Source: Leisingera sp. S132
GTDB taxonomy: Bacteria > Pseudomonadota > Alphaproteobacteria > Rhodobacterales > Rhodobacteraceae
DNA: 64,000 nucleotides
Assembly: GCF_025144465.1 (NCBI RefSeq)
Contig: NZ_CP083553.1
Span: 1,858,001-1,922,000 of the forward strand
Direction: 5' to 3'
Notes under the pieces: generated by a model
The model's database searches: none
The model's input: the letters and a program-made list of their open reading frames with translations, nothing else
What the model was told of the DNA's origin: nothing
Made by a program: the position numbers and the translations under genes
Shown: piece by piece, positions 35,951-44,080 of the stretch
Numbering within the stretch: position 1 is the first letter of the stretch
Layout of the letters: each line of letters starts with the position of its first letter

Positions 35951-36880
35951 ATGAAACACTGGCCCTTGATCCTGGCAGCACTTGCCGCGCCTGCTGGGGT
36001 CTGGACGGGTGCTCAGCCGGCTGAGGCGTCCCGGGCGGCCTGCCTGCTGCAGTCCGATCTGGTGATGTTCCAGCATGAGGCGCGGGGTTTCCTTGAGCAT
36101 CTGAGGACCGGCAACGATCCGGCCAAAGCCAGGCAGCTTAGCCATTGGCTGGAGGATCACCCGGTGGTGACGCTGCGGGTGCGGATGCGGCGGTCCGGGA
36201 TGGAGGTGTACGAGCCGCTGGCCATACGGCTGGTCACCCAGCAAAAAGGGCTGCTGCAGGTTTACAACCGGCACGGCAATGCCAAGGCTGAAATCAGCGC
36301 AGAGCGGCTTGGCACCGCGGCGCTGCTGGAGGAATTTGCGGCCCGGATCATTCCGCTGCCCTGCAATTTCGCGCCGGATCAGAAACAGACGGCTGCCACC
36401 CCTGCCGGCATCGGGCGGATCAGGGGCATTTCGCAGGAAACCGCCATTGCCAGTTCCTTGTCAGTGCTGCTGCTGGCCGGCGGCGGCCTGTTTCTGGCAG
36501 AACGGATTGCCCGGCGCCACCGGCGCAGGCGCAGGCGGCACCCCTGCTCGCTGAACTGCAGCCTGAAGAGAAACCGGCAGACGCTGCGTGCAAAGCTGGT
36601 AGATATCAGCCGCCTGGGCGCCAAGCTCCGGGTCTGGCAGCTGCCCGGCATCCCGGATCTTGCTTCCAAGGATGAGGTCCTGGCCGTGCTTCCCGGGCTT
36701 GAGGACATCCCGGCCCTGGTGACCTGGCAGAACGCCGATTACATCGGCGTGAAATTCAGCAAGCCGATGGCCGCGGAAGATCTGCAAGCGCTTCTCAAAC
36801 TTTCGAAAAAGGCCGCTGCCGCGCCGGCAGCTGAAACAGAGGCTGCAGCAGCCTCCACTCCGGCCGGCCTGCAGGCCTGA
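35951..36880 (+). CDS. PilZ-domain membrane protein, paralogue 2
   Basis: 309 residues from ATG 35951; AAAGG lies 12 bases upstream, a loose ribosome site, and the frame opens at 35894. Same architecture as the preceding gene: signal peptide, helical domain with cysteines (CLLQSDLVMFQHEARGFLEHLRTGNDP...), one membrane helix near 170-190 (SLSVLLLAGGGLFLAERIA), then a basic [12 protein letters not shown] stretch and PilZ motif VDISRLGAKL. The C terminus is an Ala-rich tail absent from paralogue 1. It lies 283 bases downstream of the first gene. Ancient tandem duplication. Confidence 0.83.
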   Translation: MKHWPLILAALAAPAGVWTGAQPAEASRAACLLQSDLVMFQHEARGFLEHLRTGNDPAKARQLSHWLEDHPVVTLRVRMRRSGMEVYEPLAIRLVTQQKGLLQVYNRHGNAKAEISAERLGTAALLEEFAARIIPLPCNFAPDQKQTAATPAGIGRIRGISQETAIASSLSVLLLAGGGLFLAERIARRHRRRRRRHPCSLNCSLKRNRQTLRAKLVDISRLGAKLRVWQLPGIPDLASKDEVLAVLPGLEDIPALVTWQNADYIGVKFSKPMAAEDLQALLKLSKKAAAAPAAETEAAAASTPAGLQA

Positions 36881-36933
36881 GCCGGTTGCCAGCAGACCGC
36901 CGCCCGCTGCGGTGCAGACCGGCCCAATAGGAA

Positions 36934-36958
36934 AAGGCGCCTGATAACAGGCGCCCTT
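36934..36958. terminator. Terminator between paralogue 2 and the convergent HisA-like gene
   Basis: AAAGGCGCCTG/CAGGCGCC..TTT, an 8-bp core with loop ATAA, 50 bases after the PilZ stop. Usable in both directions. Confidence 0.7.
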
Positions 36959-37018
36959 TGCTGATCGGGTTTCGTCCGTGCGGATTGCGCAAGGGCCGCA
37001 TTCGGCCCCGCGGGGCGG

Positions 37019-37762
37019 TTACTGGAACTCGGCCACGGGTTCCGGCTCGGGACGGGCAACAGCCAGCGCCTCCTCGACCGAGAGGATCTTGCGGAACAGG
37101 GCCCGCCCGACCTGAGCGCCGGCAATGTTGGAGATGTACTTGAGCCGCGAGATGTCATCGGCGTTCTGCACCACGCCGCTGGCGATCACCGGCAGCTTCA
37201 CCTGCGAGGCCAGGTGCGAGATCAGCCCCATCTGCGCCTCCGTGTCGGCGACATCGGAATCAATGTCGGTGATGAGGATGCCGGCAAAGGGTGTGTCCTT
37301 GAAAGCCTCCAGATAGGCCTCGGGGGTAAAGGCACCCGATTTGCGCCAGCCGTCCGTCATCACCTGGCCTTGCCAAATGTCCACCGCCAGCACGATCTGG
37401 TCCGGGTGATGTTCCGCCAGTTCGCGCACCAGATGCGGGTCGCGGGCGGCCAGTGTGCCGATCACGATACGGCCGGCGCCCTTGTCGATCCAGTGCTCGA
37501 CCTGCTCGCGTGAGCGCATACCGCCGCCCAGCTGCACCGGGATGCCGGCGCCGCGGATGATCTTCAGGACCAGCTCTTCGTTGCTGCTGTCGCCCTCCAG
37601 CGCGTTGAAGTCGGTAAGGTGCATCCATTCCGCCCCCGCGGCGGCAAACCCTTTGGCGGTTTCGACCGGGTCCACATGCCAGACCTGCGGCTCATCCAGG
37701 CGCCCTTTCTCGAGCGTCACGCAGCGGCCGTTCTGAAGTTGCATTGTGGGGTAGATGATCAT
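37019..37762 (-). CDS. HisA-like TIM-barrel protein with altered active site
   Basis: 247 residues with the HisA/HisF barrel. GGGMRSREQV and VGRALFRK phosphate-binding segments, AVDIW (second catalytic Asp) and TDFNALEG are recognisable. The first catalytic Asp of HisA (PALDL or PAIDL near residue 8) is replaced: PTMQLQNG has Gln. The loop DISRDGTLxG reads DIDSDVADTEA, and ASGGI reads ASGVV. So it probably does not isomerise ProFAR; a moonlighting or new reaction is possible. It lies between the PilZ genes and acpP, away from any histidine operon. Confidence 0.8.
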   Translation of the reverse strand: MIIYPTMQLQNGRCVTLEKGRLDEPQVWHVDPVETAKGFAAAGAEWMHLTDFNALEGDSSNEELVLKIIRGAGIPVQLGGGMRSREQVEHWIDKGAGRIVIGTLAARDPHLVRELAEHHPDQIVLAVDIWQGQVMTDGWRKSGAFTPEAYLEAFKDTPFAGILITDIDSDVADTEAQMGLISHLASQVKLPVIASGVVQNADDISRLKYISNIAGAQVGRALFRKILSVEEALAVARPEPEPVAEFQ

Positions 37763-37959
37763 AGTGCCAGTCTCCTCATGTAATGCCTCATGAGGTCAGA
37801 GTAGCATGGAATTTTCCTGGCGGTACGCCGTTTCATGACCAATTATCGAACAATTGCGGCGTGGAAATCCGGCCCGGCCGGTAGCGCAAACACGGAGCAG
37901 CGGCGCAAGGCGCCAGATTGCCGCGGCAGCAGATTCGGAACTGCAGCCCCCAAAAGAAA

Positions 37960-37988
37960 ACGGCGCCCTCCGTGCAGGAGAGCGCCGT
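37960..37988 (-). terminator. Terminator of acpP
   Basis: ACGGCGC/GCGCCGT with an inner CCTCC/AGGAG extension. On the minus strand it is followed by TTTTCTTTTGG, 26 bases after the acpP stop. Confidence 0.8.
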
Positions 37989-38014
37989 GAAATCCGGTCA
38001 TCCGGAAGCGTGGC

Positions 38015-38248
38015 TTAGGACGCTTCGGAGATGAACTTGACCGCGTCGCCGAAGGTCTGGATGGTTTCGGCTGCGTCGTCCGGGATCTCGATGCCGAACT
38101 CTTCTTCAAACGCCATCACCAGTTCCACGGTGTCCAGGCTGTCTGCGCCCAGATCGTCGATGAAGGAGGCGTTTTCGGTGACCTTGTCTTCTTCAACACC
38201 CAGGTGCTCAACAACGATCTTTTTTACGCGATCTGCGACGTCGCTCAT
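38015..38248 (-). CDS. acpP: Acyl carrier protein
   Basis: A 77-residue acidic helical protein with the phosphopantetheine attachment Ser37 in [11 protein letters not shown]. Carries growing acyl chains in fatty acid synthesis. 99% typical for alphaproteobacteria in length and motif. It is transcribed from its own promoter; fabG and fabD lie upstream on the same strand with a terminator in between. Confidence 0.98.
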   Translation of the reverse strand: MSDVADRVKKIVVEHLGVEEDKVTENASFIDDLGADSLDTVELVMAFEEEFGIEIPDDAAETIQTFGDAVKFISEAS

Positions 38249-38612
38249 GTCTCTTCCTCGTTTTACAGGGCGCTCTGCCCGGTTCTGCCCTGCCCTAGCC
38301 GGGCGGCGTGGTTATTGCCCGGAGCGGGCGGTGTGATCCCCGCGGGACGGGGACAGTGCGGCGTTTCCCAAGGGAAATGCCGGCGGATACGGGCCGCCTA
38401 TAGCATAGACCGCAGCCAAGGCAAACGGTTTCGCGCGGTCACGGACCTGCGGCGCAGTTTGCCTGTGGCCGCTATGAAGCGTGCAGATGGCCTTGTAATC
38501 AAGAGGTTGCAAGGCCTGCACCGTATCTTTTTTGCTTTTTCACCGGATTTCAACCATTTGGCGGCTGAGGTTCGCCCGCGCCGGCGCTCTGGTCCGGGGC
38601 TTCAGAGACGAA
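38249..38612 (-). other. acpP leader and promoter region
   Basis: No gene in this stretch. It holds the acpP promoter (38397-38424) and a G/C-rich leader of about 140 bases between the predicted start of transcription and the ATG. Confidence 0.6.
38397..38424 (-). promoter_or_regulatory. Candidate acpP promoter
   Basis: On the minus strand TTGCCT (38424-38419), a 16-base spacer and TATAGG (38402-38397). The same -10 hexamer and spacing occur in the candidate rpsF promoter. Confidence 0.6.
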
Positions 38613-38641
38613 AAAACCCCGCAGGCAGGCTGCGGGGTTTT
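38613..38641 (-). terminator. Terminator of fabD-fabG
   Basis: Perfect 12-bp stem AAAACCCCGCAG/CTGCGGGGTTTT with a 5-base loop, 25 bases after the fabG stop, with a T-run on the minus strand. Confidence 0.92.
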
Positions 38642-38665
38642 CAAAATCCGGGTACAAAGCGGCGG

Positions 38666-39403
38666 TCAGATCATCGCCATGCCGCCGTTCACATGCAGGG
38701 TGGTGCCGGTGACATACCCAGCTTCCTGGCTGGCCAGATACAGCACGGCAGAGGCGATTTCTTTCGAATCCCCCATCCGGCCGGCCGGGATCTGGGTGAG
38801 GATCGCGTCTTTCTGGTTGTCGTTAAGCTTGTCGGTCATCGCGGTGGCGATGAAGCCCGGCGCAACGGCATTGACGGTGATGCCGCGGTTGGCGACCTCA
38901 TAGGCGAGCGACTTGGACATGCCGACCATGCCGGCCTTGGAGGCGGCATAGTTGCCCTGGCCGGGATTGCCGGTGGCGCCCACCACGGAAGAGATGTTGA
39001 TGATGCGGCCCCAGCGAGCCTTCATCATGCCGCGCAGCACGCCGCGGCACAGGCGCATGGTGGAGGTGAGGTTCACGTCCAGCACGCTCTGCCACTCTTC
39101 GTCCTTCATGCGCATGAAGAGGTTGTCGCGGGTGATGCCCGCGTTGTTGACCAGGATGTCGACGGAGCCCATCGCCTCGGCTGCCTGTTTCGGCAGCGCC
39201 TCGACCGCTTCGGCGTCAGACAGGTTGCAGGGCAGCACATGGGCGCGCTCGCCCAGTTCGGCGGCCAGCGCCTGCAGCGGCTCTTCACGGGTGCCGGAGA
39301 GGGCAACGGTGGCGCCGGCGGCGTGCAGGGCGCGGGCGATGTCGCCGCCGATGCCGCCGGAGGCGCCGGTGATGAGGGCAGTCTTGCCAGTCAGATCAAA
39401 CAT
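38666..39403 (-). CDS. fabG: 3-oxoacyl-ACP reductase
   Basis: A 245-residue NADPH-dependent SDR that reduces beta-ketoacyl-ACP. ATG 39403 follows AAGGAC. Motifs: TGASGGIGG, NNAGITRDNL, NISSVVGATGNPGQGNYAASKAG (catalytic Ser, Tyr and Lys all present) and the C-terminal VTGTTLHVNGGMAMI. It lies 61 bases downstream of fabD on the minus strand. Confidence 0.97.
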   Translation of the reverse strand: MFDLTGKTALITGASGGIGGDIARALHAAGATVALSGTREEPLQALAAELGERAHVLPCNLSDAEAVEALPKQAAEAMGSVDILVNNAGITRDNLFMRMKDEEWQSVLDVNLTSTMRLCRGVLRGMMKARWGRIINISSVVGATGNPGQGNYAASKAGMVGMSKSLAYEVANRGITVNAVAPGFIATAMTDKLNDNQKDAILTQIPAGRMGDSKEIASAVLYLASQEAGYVTGTTLHVNGGMAMI

Positions 39404-39464
39404 GTTCTTGTCCTTTATATGCGGAGCCGGCGCGCACCGGGGAGCGGGCGCCGGCAAATCTGTT

Positions 39465-40397
39465 TCAGGCTTCAGCGGCGGCCTTGGCATCGTCCGGGGC
39501 GCCGACCTGGCGGCAGGCCAGGCTGCGGTCGATCTTGCGGATCATGCCCGAGAGCGCCTTGCCAGCGCCGATTTCCCAGAATTCGGTGACGCCTTTGGCG
39601 GCCATCGCCTGCACGCTTTCGCGCCAGCGCACGGAGCCGGTCACCTGCTCCACCAGCAATGCGCGGATTTCGTCCGGGCTGGTGACCGCATCGGCGCGGA
39701 CGTTGGCGATCAGCGGCACCGCCGGGGATTTGATATCGACGCCTGCCAGCGCCTCGGCCATGGCGTCGGCGGCGGGCTGCATCAGGGCGCAGTGGAAGGG
39801 GGCGGAGACCGGCAGCATCACTGCGCGCTTGGCGCCCTTTTCCTTGGCGATTTCAGCGGCGCGTTCCACCGCGGCCTTGGCGCCGGAGACCACCACCTGG
39901 GTGGGATCGTTGTCGTTGGCGGCCTGGCAGACTTCGCCTTGCGCGGCTTCTTCGGCCACTGCGCGCACCGCGTCGAGGTCGAGGCCAAGGATCGCGGCCA
40001 TGGCGCCCTCGCCTACCGGCACCGCGCTTTGCATCGCAAGGCCGCGGGTGCGCAGCAGGCGGGCGGTGTCAGCAACCGAAATCGCGCCGGCCGCGGCCAG
40101 TGCGGAGTATTCGCCCAAGGAGTGGCCAGCCACAAAGGCGGCCTTATCAATGGTGACGCCTTCGGCCTCCAGCGCGCGCATCGCGGCCATCGAGGTGGCC
40201 ATCAGCGCGGGCTGCGCGTTCTGGGTCAGGGTCAGGGTTTCGATCTCACCCTCCCAGATCAGCTGGCTCAGGCTTTCGCCCAGGGCGTCGTCCACCTCGT
40301 CAAAGATGGCCTTGGCAGCCGGATAGGCCTCGGCCAGCGCCTTGCCCATGCCGATGGTCTGGGCGCCCTGCCCGGGGAACACAAATGCGATCGTCAT
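39465..40397 (-). CDS. fabD: Malonyl-CoA:ACP transacylase
   Basis: A 310-residue enzyme that loads malonate onto ACP. ATG 40397 with GAGG upstream; the frame opens at 40478. VFPGQGAQ near the N terminus, catalytic Ser in AGHSLGEYSAL, and His in PVSAPFHCALM. First gene of the fabD-fabG unit. Confidence 0.97.
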   Translation of the reverse strand: MTIAFVFPGQGAQTIGMGKALAEAYPAAKAIFDEVDDALGESLSQLIWEGEIETLTLTQNAQPALMATSMAAMRALEAEGVTIDKAAFVAGHSLGEYSALAAAGAISVADTARLLRTRGLAMQSAVPVGEGAMAAILGLDLDAVRAVAEEAAQGEVCQAANDNDPTQVVVSGAKAAVERAAEIAKEKGAKRAVMLPVSAPFHCALMQPAADAMAEALAGVDIKSPAVPLIANVRADAVTSPDEIRALLVEQVTGSVRWRESVQAMAAKGVTEFWEIGAGKALSGMIRKIDRSLACRQVGAPDDAKAAAEA

Positions 40398-40573
40398 TGA
40401 TGACCTCGTCCGTTTTAGCGTTTTGCCTGATGTACCCGCCCTTTCCCTAACGTACAAGCAAAGGTGCATATTGCGCACGAAAGCTGTGCGCGGGCGGACA
40501 GCCGCATGCGTTGCATCCCGGGTGCGCGCGGTTAGGTTAAGGTCAACCGGACCCTGACCAGGAAATGCGCTTT

Positions 40574-41827
40574 ATGTCCCGCTCCAATACGTTTTCGACT
40601 TATGGATCTGTCGCCAAAGGTTTTCACTGGCTGACCGCCCTCCTGATCTTCTCGGCCTTTCCGCTGGGATATTTTGCCAACGAACTGGCGCATGAGATCC
40701 AAAGCCCCGGGTTTGACGGCAGCCAGACGGTGATTGAGCGGGCAACGCTGCTGTTTTCGCTGCACAAGACCGTGGGCGTTGCGGTGTTCTTTACCGCGCT
40801 GCTGCGCATCCTGTGGGCGCTGAGCCAGCCGAAGCCTGGCCTCTTGCACCCGGACCGCAAGGCAGAGGCGCTGGCGGCGGAGGTGGTGCATTGGCTTTTG
40901 TACGGCTCGCTGGTGGCGGTGCCGCTCTCGGGCTGGATCCACCATGCCGCGACCAACGGCTTTGCGCCGATCTGGTGGCCATTCGGGCAGAACCTGCCGT
41001 TTGTGCCTAAGTCCGACGCGGTGGCGGGATTTTTTGGGGGCTTGCACTGGCTGCTGGTCTGGACGCTGGCAGCGGCGCTGGGGCTGCATATTGCCGGCGC
41101 GCTGAAGCACCATGTGATCGACCGCGACGCCACCCTGCGGCGGATGCTGCCGGGCAGCGGCACCCTGCCCAAGCCGCCCGCGCAGGCGCACAGCCTGGCG
41201 CCGCTGCTGGCGGCAGTGGTTGTCTGGGGCGGCGTGCTGGGCGGCGGTGCGGCGCTGGGCATTCTGGGCGGCCATGACCCTAGCGGCGATTACGGCGCAG
41301 AAGGCACCGCTGCCCCGGTGGTTGCCGCAGCGCCCGGGGCGGGCGGCGGCTGGGCGGTGCAGTCCGGCACGCTGGGCATTGCGGTGACCCAGATGGGCAG
41401 CGTCATCAATGGCAGTTTTGGCGAGTGGACCGCGGTGATCAATTTCGAGGAGCCTGCCGCCCCCGGCCCGGCGGGCGACGTAGAGGTGACCATTGCGATC
41501 CCCTCGCTGGAGCTGGGCTCCGTCGCAAGCCAGGCGATGGGGGCGGATTATTTTGACAGTGCCAATTTCCCCACCGCGCTGTTCACCGCGGAGATCGAGA
41601 AGCTGGCAGAGGGCTATCAGGCCGCGGGCACCCTGACCATCAAGGGAGAGACAGTGCCGGCCACCCTGCCCTTTGAACTGGAGCTGGACGGGGAAACTGC
41701 GAAGATGACCGGCGGGCTGACCCTGAACCGGCTGGATTTCGGGGTTGGCAAGAGCCTGCCCGATGAAAGCTCGCTGGCGTTTGCCGTTGATGTGATGGTG
41801 GAGCTGGCCGCCAAGCGGACGGAATAG
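40574..41827 (+). CDS. Cytochrome b561 fused to a YceI domain
   Basis: A 417-residue fusion. ATG 40574 has AGGA upstream; ATG 40565 abuts that site. N-terminal half: a cytochrome b561 domain with four membrane helices and paired heme histidines (GFHWLTALL, SLHKTVG, VVHWLLYG, GLHIAGALKHH). A fifth helix (about 205-230) and an Ala/Gly linker lead to a C-terminal YceI-like lipocalin domain (about 260-417, VTQMGSVINGSFGEWTAVINFE...FPTALFTAEI...TIKGETVPATLPFELELDG) in the periplasm. Possibly couples isoprenoid-quinone or lipid binding to electron transfer. A stand-alone YceI gene lies nearby. Confidence 0.9.
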   Translation: MSRSNTFSTYGSVAKGFHWLTALLIFSAFPLGYFANELAHEIQSPGFDGSQTVIERATLLFSLHKTVGVAVFFTALLRILWALSQPKPGLLHPDRKAEALAAEVVHWLLYGSLVAVPLSGWIHHAATNGFAPIWWPFGQNLPFVPKSDAVAGFFGGLHWLLVWTLAAALGLHIAGALKHHVIDRDATLRRMLPGSGTLPKPPAQAHSLAPLLAAVVVWGGVLGGGAALGILGGHDPSGDYGAEGTAAPVVAAAPGAGGGWAVQSGTLGIAVTQMGSVINGSFGEWTAVINFEEPAAPGPAGDVEVTIAIPSLELGSVASQAMGADYFDSANFPTALFTAEIEKLAEGYQAAGTLTIKGETVPATLPFELELDGETAKMTGGLTLNRLDFGVGKSLPDESSLAFAVDVMVELAAKRTE

Positions 41828-41903
41828 CCGGCGGCGCAGGGCAGCGCTCCCGCGCCCTTCAGATGCGCCGGCAGGGCCGGCACCCCTGGCAGCCTTGGGC
41901 CTG

Positions 41904-41925
41904 GCGCCGCGCTGACGCGCGGCGC
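41904..41925. terminator. GC-rich hairpin downstream of the b561-YceI gene
   Basis: GCGCCGCGC/GCGCGGCGC, a 9-bp stem with a TGAC loop and a short T-run on the plus strand. Confidence 0.5.
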
Positions 41926-41972
41926 TTTGCCTGTATTTTGCGGGCCTCCGCGGCCCGGACTGCCCGCTGATT

Positions 41973-42302
41973 TCAATGCCGGTGGTAGTAATAGCCGCCG
42001 TGGCGTGAGCGATGCCGGTCGCCGCTGTGGCGGCGGAAGTGGTGCCGGTTGCGGGTGGCGTGGTGCCGGCGGGCGCCGTGATAGCCGTGGTATTGCCGGG
42101 GCTGATGGTAATAGGCGCGGCCGCGGTGGCGGTCCCGGTCGTTGTCCAGGCTCTTGACGATGATGCCAAGCGTGATCAGCCCGGCAATGGCACGGGCGGC
42201 GTCATTGCCGGAATCATGGGCTGCGGCGGGCGTTGTTAAGGCCAGATTGGCGGCAAGCGCCAAAGCCGCGCAGGCCGTGGTGAGAGAGCCGAAGCGGAAC
42301 AT
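41973..42302 (-). CDS. Small secreted His/Arg/Tyr-rich protein
   Basis: 109 residues with signal peptide (FGSLTTACAALALAANLALTTPAAA) and a short hydrophobic stretch (AIAGLITLGIIV). The C-terminal 55 residues are mostly His, Arg and Tyr (RHRGRAYYHQPRQYHGYHGARRHH...), suggesting metal or anion binding at the envelope. Common in roseobacters as a lone gene; function unknown. Confidence 0.75.
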   Translation of the reverse strand: MFRFGSLTTACAALALAANLALTTPAAAHDSGNDAARAIAGLITLGIIVKSLDNDRDRHRGRAYYHQPRQYHGYHGARRHHATRNRHHFRRHSGDRHRSRHGGYYYHRH

Positions 42303-42430
42303 GGTGCCTCCTTTCCGAAGCGGCCGGAGGGGCCAGCTTCAGTCTGCGCGGCGCATGGTGCAAAAGCCAGTGAACTTGGGTCACGGTTTGGGGAGGTTTG
42401 GAGAGGTCCGGAGAGGCGCCCAAAGGAAAA

Positions 42431-42455
42431 CCGCCGGCCCCAAGGGAGCCGGCGG
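42431..42455 (-). terminator. Terminator of yceI
   Basis: CCGCCGGC/GCCGGCGG, an 8-bp stem, with TTTTCCTTT on the minus strand, 29 bases after the yceI stop. Confidence 0.8.
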
Positions 42456-42483
42456 CGGAGATTTCAAAGACTGGGCCGCTCAA

Positions 42484-43062
42484 TCAGCCGTCGGCTTTCA
42501 TCGCCTCGACGGAGATCTTGATGTTGACCTCATCGCTGACGAAAGGCGCGAACTGGCCCAGGTTGTAGTCGGTGCGCAGGATCTGGGTGGAGGCGTCAAA
42601 GCCTGCCCAGGGCTTCTTGGCCATCGGATGCTCGCCCGCCTGGTTCAGCTTGGCGTCCAGCACCACGGATTTGGTCACGCCGTTCAGGGTCAGGTCGCCG
42701 GTGATCCTGGCGGTGTTGTCGCCGGTGACTTCGATGCCGGTGGAGGTGAAGCTGATGGTTTCATCCTCGGTTGCGTCGAAGAAATCCTTGGTCATGAAAT
42801 GGTCAAAACGCGCCTGCCAGCCGGTGAACATGCTGCTGAGGGGCATTGAGACGGAGACCGAGGAGGCCGCCGGATCTTCCTGGTCGAACATGATCTCGCC
42901 TTCGAAGCCGGAGAACAGGCCGTAGGTGGTCGAATAACCGAGGTGGTTGTAATCGAACAGGATCTGGCTGTGGCTTGCGTCCAGCAGGTATTTTTCCGGT
43001 GCGGCGGCAGCGCCGGTTGCAGCAACAGCGGCCAGGGCGGCGGCAAGCAGGGTCTTTTTCAT
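42484..43062 (-). CDS. YceI-family periplasmic lipid-binding protein
   Basis: 192 residues from ATG 43062, with GGAG 8 bases upstream. Signal peptide KKTLLAAALAAVAATGAAAA, then the YceI lipocalin barrel (YLLDASHSQILFDYNHLGYSTTYGLFSGFEGEIMFD...HFMTKDFFDATEDETISFTSTGIE...GDLTLNGVTKSV). The family binds isoprenoids. The neighbouring membrane gene carries a divergent YceI domain. Confidence 0.93.
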   Translation of the reverse strand: MKKTLLAAALAAVAATGAAAAPEKYLLDASHSQILFDYNHLGYSTTYGLFSGFEGEIMFDQEDPAASSVSVSMPLSSMFTGWQARFDHFMTKDFFDATEDETISFTSTGIEVTGDNTARITGDLTLNGVTKSVVLDAKLNQAGEHPMAKKPWAGFDASTQILRTDYNLGQFAPFVSDEVNIKISVEAMKADG

Positions 43063-43218
43063 TTCAAAGGCTCCGGTTTGAAGAATTTTCATATCAACAG
43101 ATGTGATGGTTTCGGCCTCGAAAGGAAGACCGCAAAAACCAACACTATCTGTGAGCGCGCGAACACAAAACCCGGCTGCAGGCAGCCGGGCGGAGTCTCG
43201 CGCAAACGTGATCTGGTC

Positions 43219-43752
43219 TCAGGTGAGGATCTTCACCGCGCCGCTGAGCTGGTCGCGCAGCTGGCCGCGGGTGGCCGCGGAGTCCAGCGGCAGTTCGATC
43301 AGCAGGCTGCCGTCATCCTCAAACAGCTGCACGGCATTGCCGGTCAGGCGCGCGGCACCCAGCGAGTCATAGCTGCGGCGCAGAACAGTGCGCGGGCCGC
43401 CCTGGGCATCATGTTTCAGGACCCGCAACTCGCGGCGGACGGGATCAAAGCAGGCCTCAGGCCGGGCCGCGGGCTCATGCGCGGTCATCAGCACCACGCC
43501 CGCCAGCAGGAAGGCGATGGAGACACCGAAGCGGATCAGGTTCATCTCCGGGTCGGCCCCGGCCCCCTGCACCAGCCACAGACCGGCAGAGCTGAGGATC
43601 AGCGCCGCCCCCAGCAGGCGGAACATCATCACCCGGACCTTCCAGTTTGCCTGAAACCGCAGGCGCAGCGGCTCCGGACCTGAAATCGCACCAAGCGCGC
43701 GGGCGCCTGGCATCCCGGAAATCTGCGGCGGGGTGTGGTCTGTCACGGCCAT
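43219..43752 (-). CDS. Hypothetical membrane protein
   Basis: 177 residues from ATG 43752, with AGAAGGG upstream. Two hydrophobic helices (about 45-62 and 72-90: VMMFRLLGAALILSSAGLWLV, FGVSIAFLLAGVVLMTA) follow a polar N terminus; a basic cytoplasmic C-terminal domain ends in QLSGAVKIL. Not recognised. A full CtrA-type site (TTAA-N7-TTAA) lies 86 bases upstream of the start. Confidence 0.75.
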   Translation of the reverse strand: MAVTDHTPPQISGMPGARALGAISGPEPLRLRFQANWKVRVMMFRLLGAALILSSAGLWLVQGAGADPEMNLIRFGVSIAFLLAGVVLMTAHEPAARPEACFDPVRRELRVLKHDAQGGPRTVLRRSYDSLGAARLTGNAVQLFEDDGSLLIELPLDSAATRGQLRDQLSGAVKILT

Positions 43753-43837
43753 TTGACTGCCCTTCTGCTGCGGTCTGTATTCATCTGCCCTGCTGACGCT
43801 CCCCTGCCGGAAAGCTGGCGCCGCGTGTTTCACCGCG

Positions 43838-43852
43838 TTAAGGCTTCGTTAA
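43838..43852. promoter_or_regulatory. Candidate CtrA-binding site
   Basis: TTAA-GGCTTCG-TTAA fits the alphaproteobacterial CtrA consensus TTAA-N7-TTAA exactly. It is 86 bases upstream of the 43752 start and 229 upstream of rpsF. Confidence 0.5.
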
Positions 43853-43943
43853 GCAGTGAAGCCCTGCATTGGGGCAGCAATGGGGCGGGCTTGCGGTTTT
43901 GCCGCGGCGGGCCTTGGACACCGGCGCAAGACGCCCTTTTGCC

Positions 43944-43971
43944 TTGCTCTTTCGGCGCCAGCCTGTATAGG
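43944..43971 (+). promoter_or_regulatory. Candidate promoter of rpsF-rpsR-rplI
   Basis: TTGCTC (43944-43949), a 16-base spacer and TATAGG (43966-43971), giving transcription near 43978. Confidence 0.6.
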
Positions 43972-43977
43972 AGGCCC

Positions 43978-44032
43978 TGCTTCCGCGACTTCTTCGATCC
44001 GCGCAGCCTCTCGTGACCTGGCAGCGGAAGCA
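43978..44032 (+). promoter_or_regulatory. Candidate autoregulatory leader of rpsF
   Basis: The predicted mRNA starts with TGCTTCCGC, which pairs perfectly with GCGGAAGCA at 44024-44032 across a 37-base loop containing CCGCGCAG and GACCTGG. It resembles the S6:S18-binding leader known in several phyla, but the key loop motif is not clear. Confidence 0.4.
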
Positions 44033-44080
44033 GCACATGCCCGGTCTATGAAATGCGCCTAGACACAAACAGGAGTTCGC

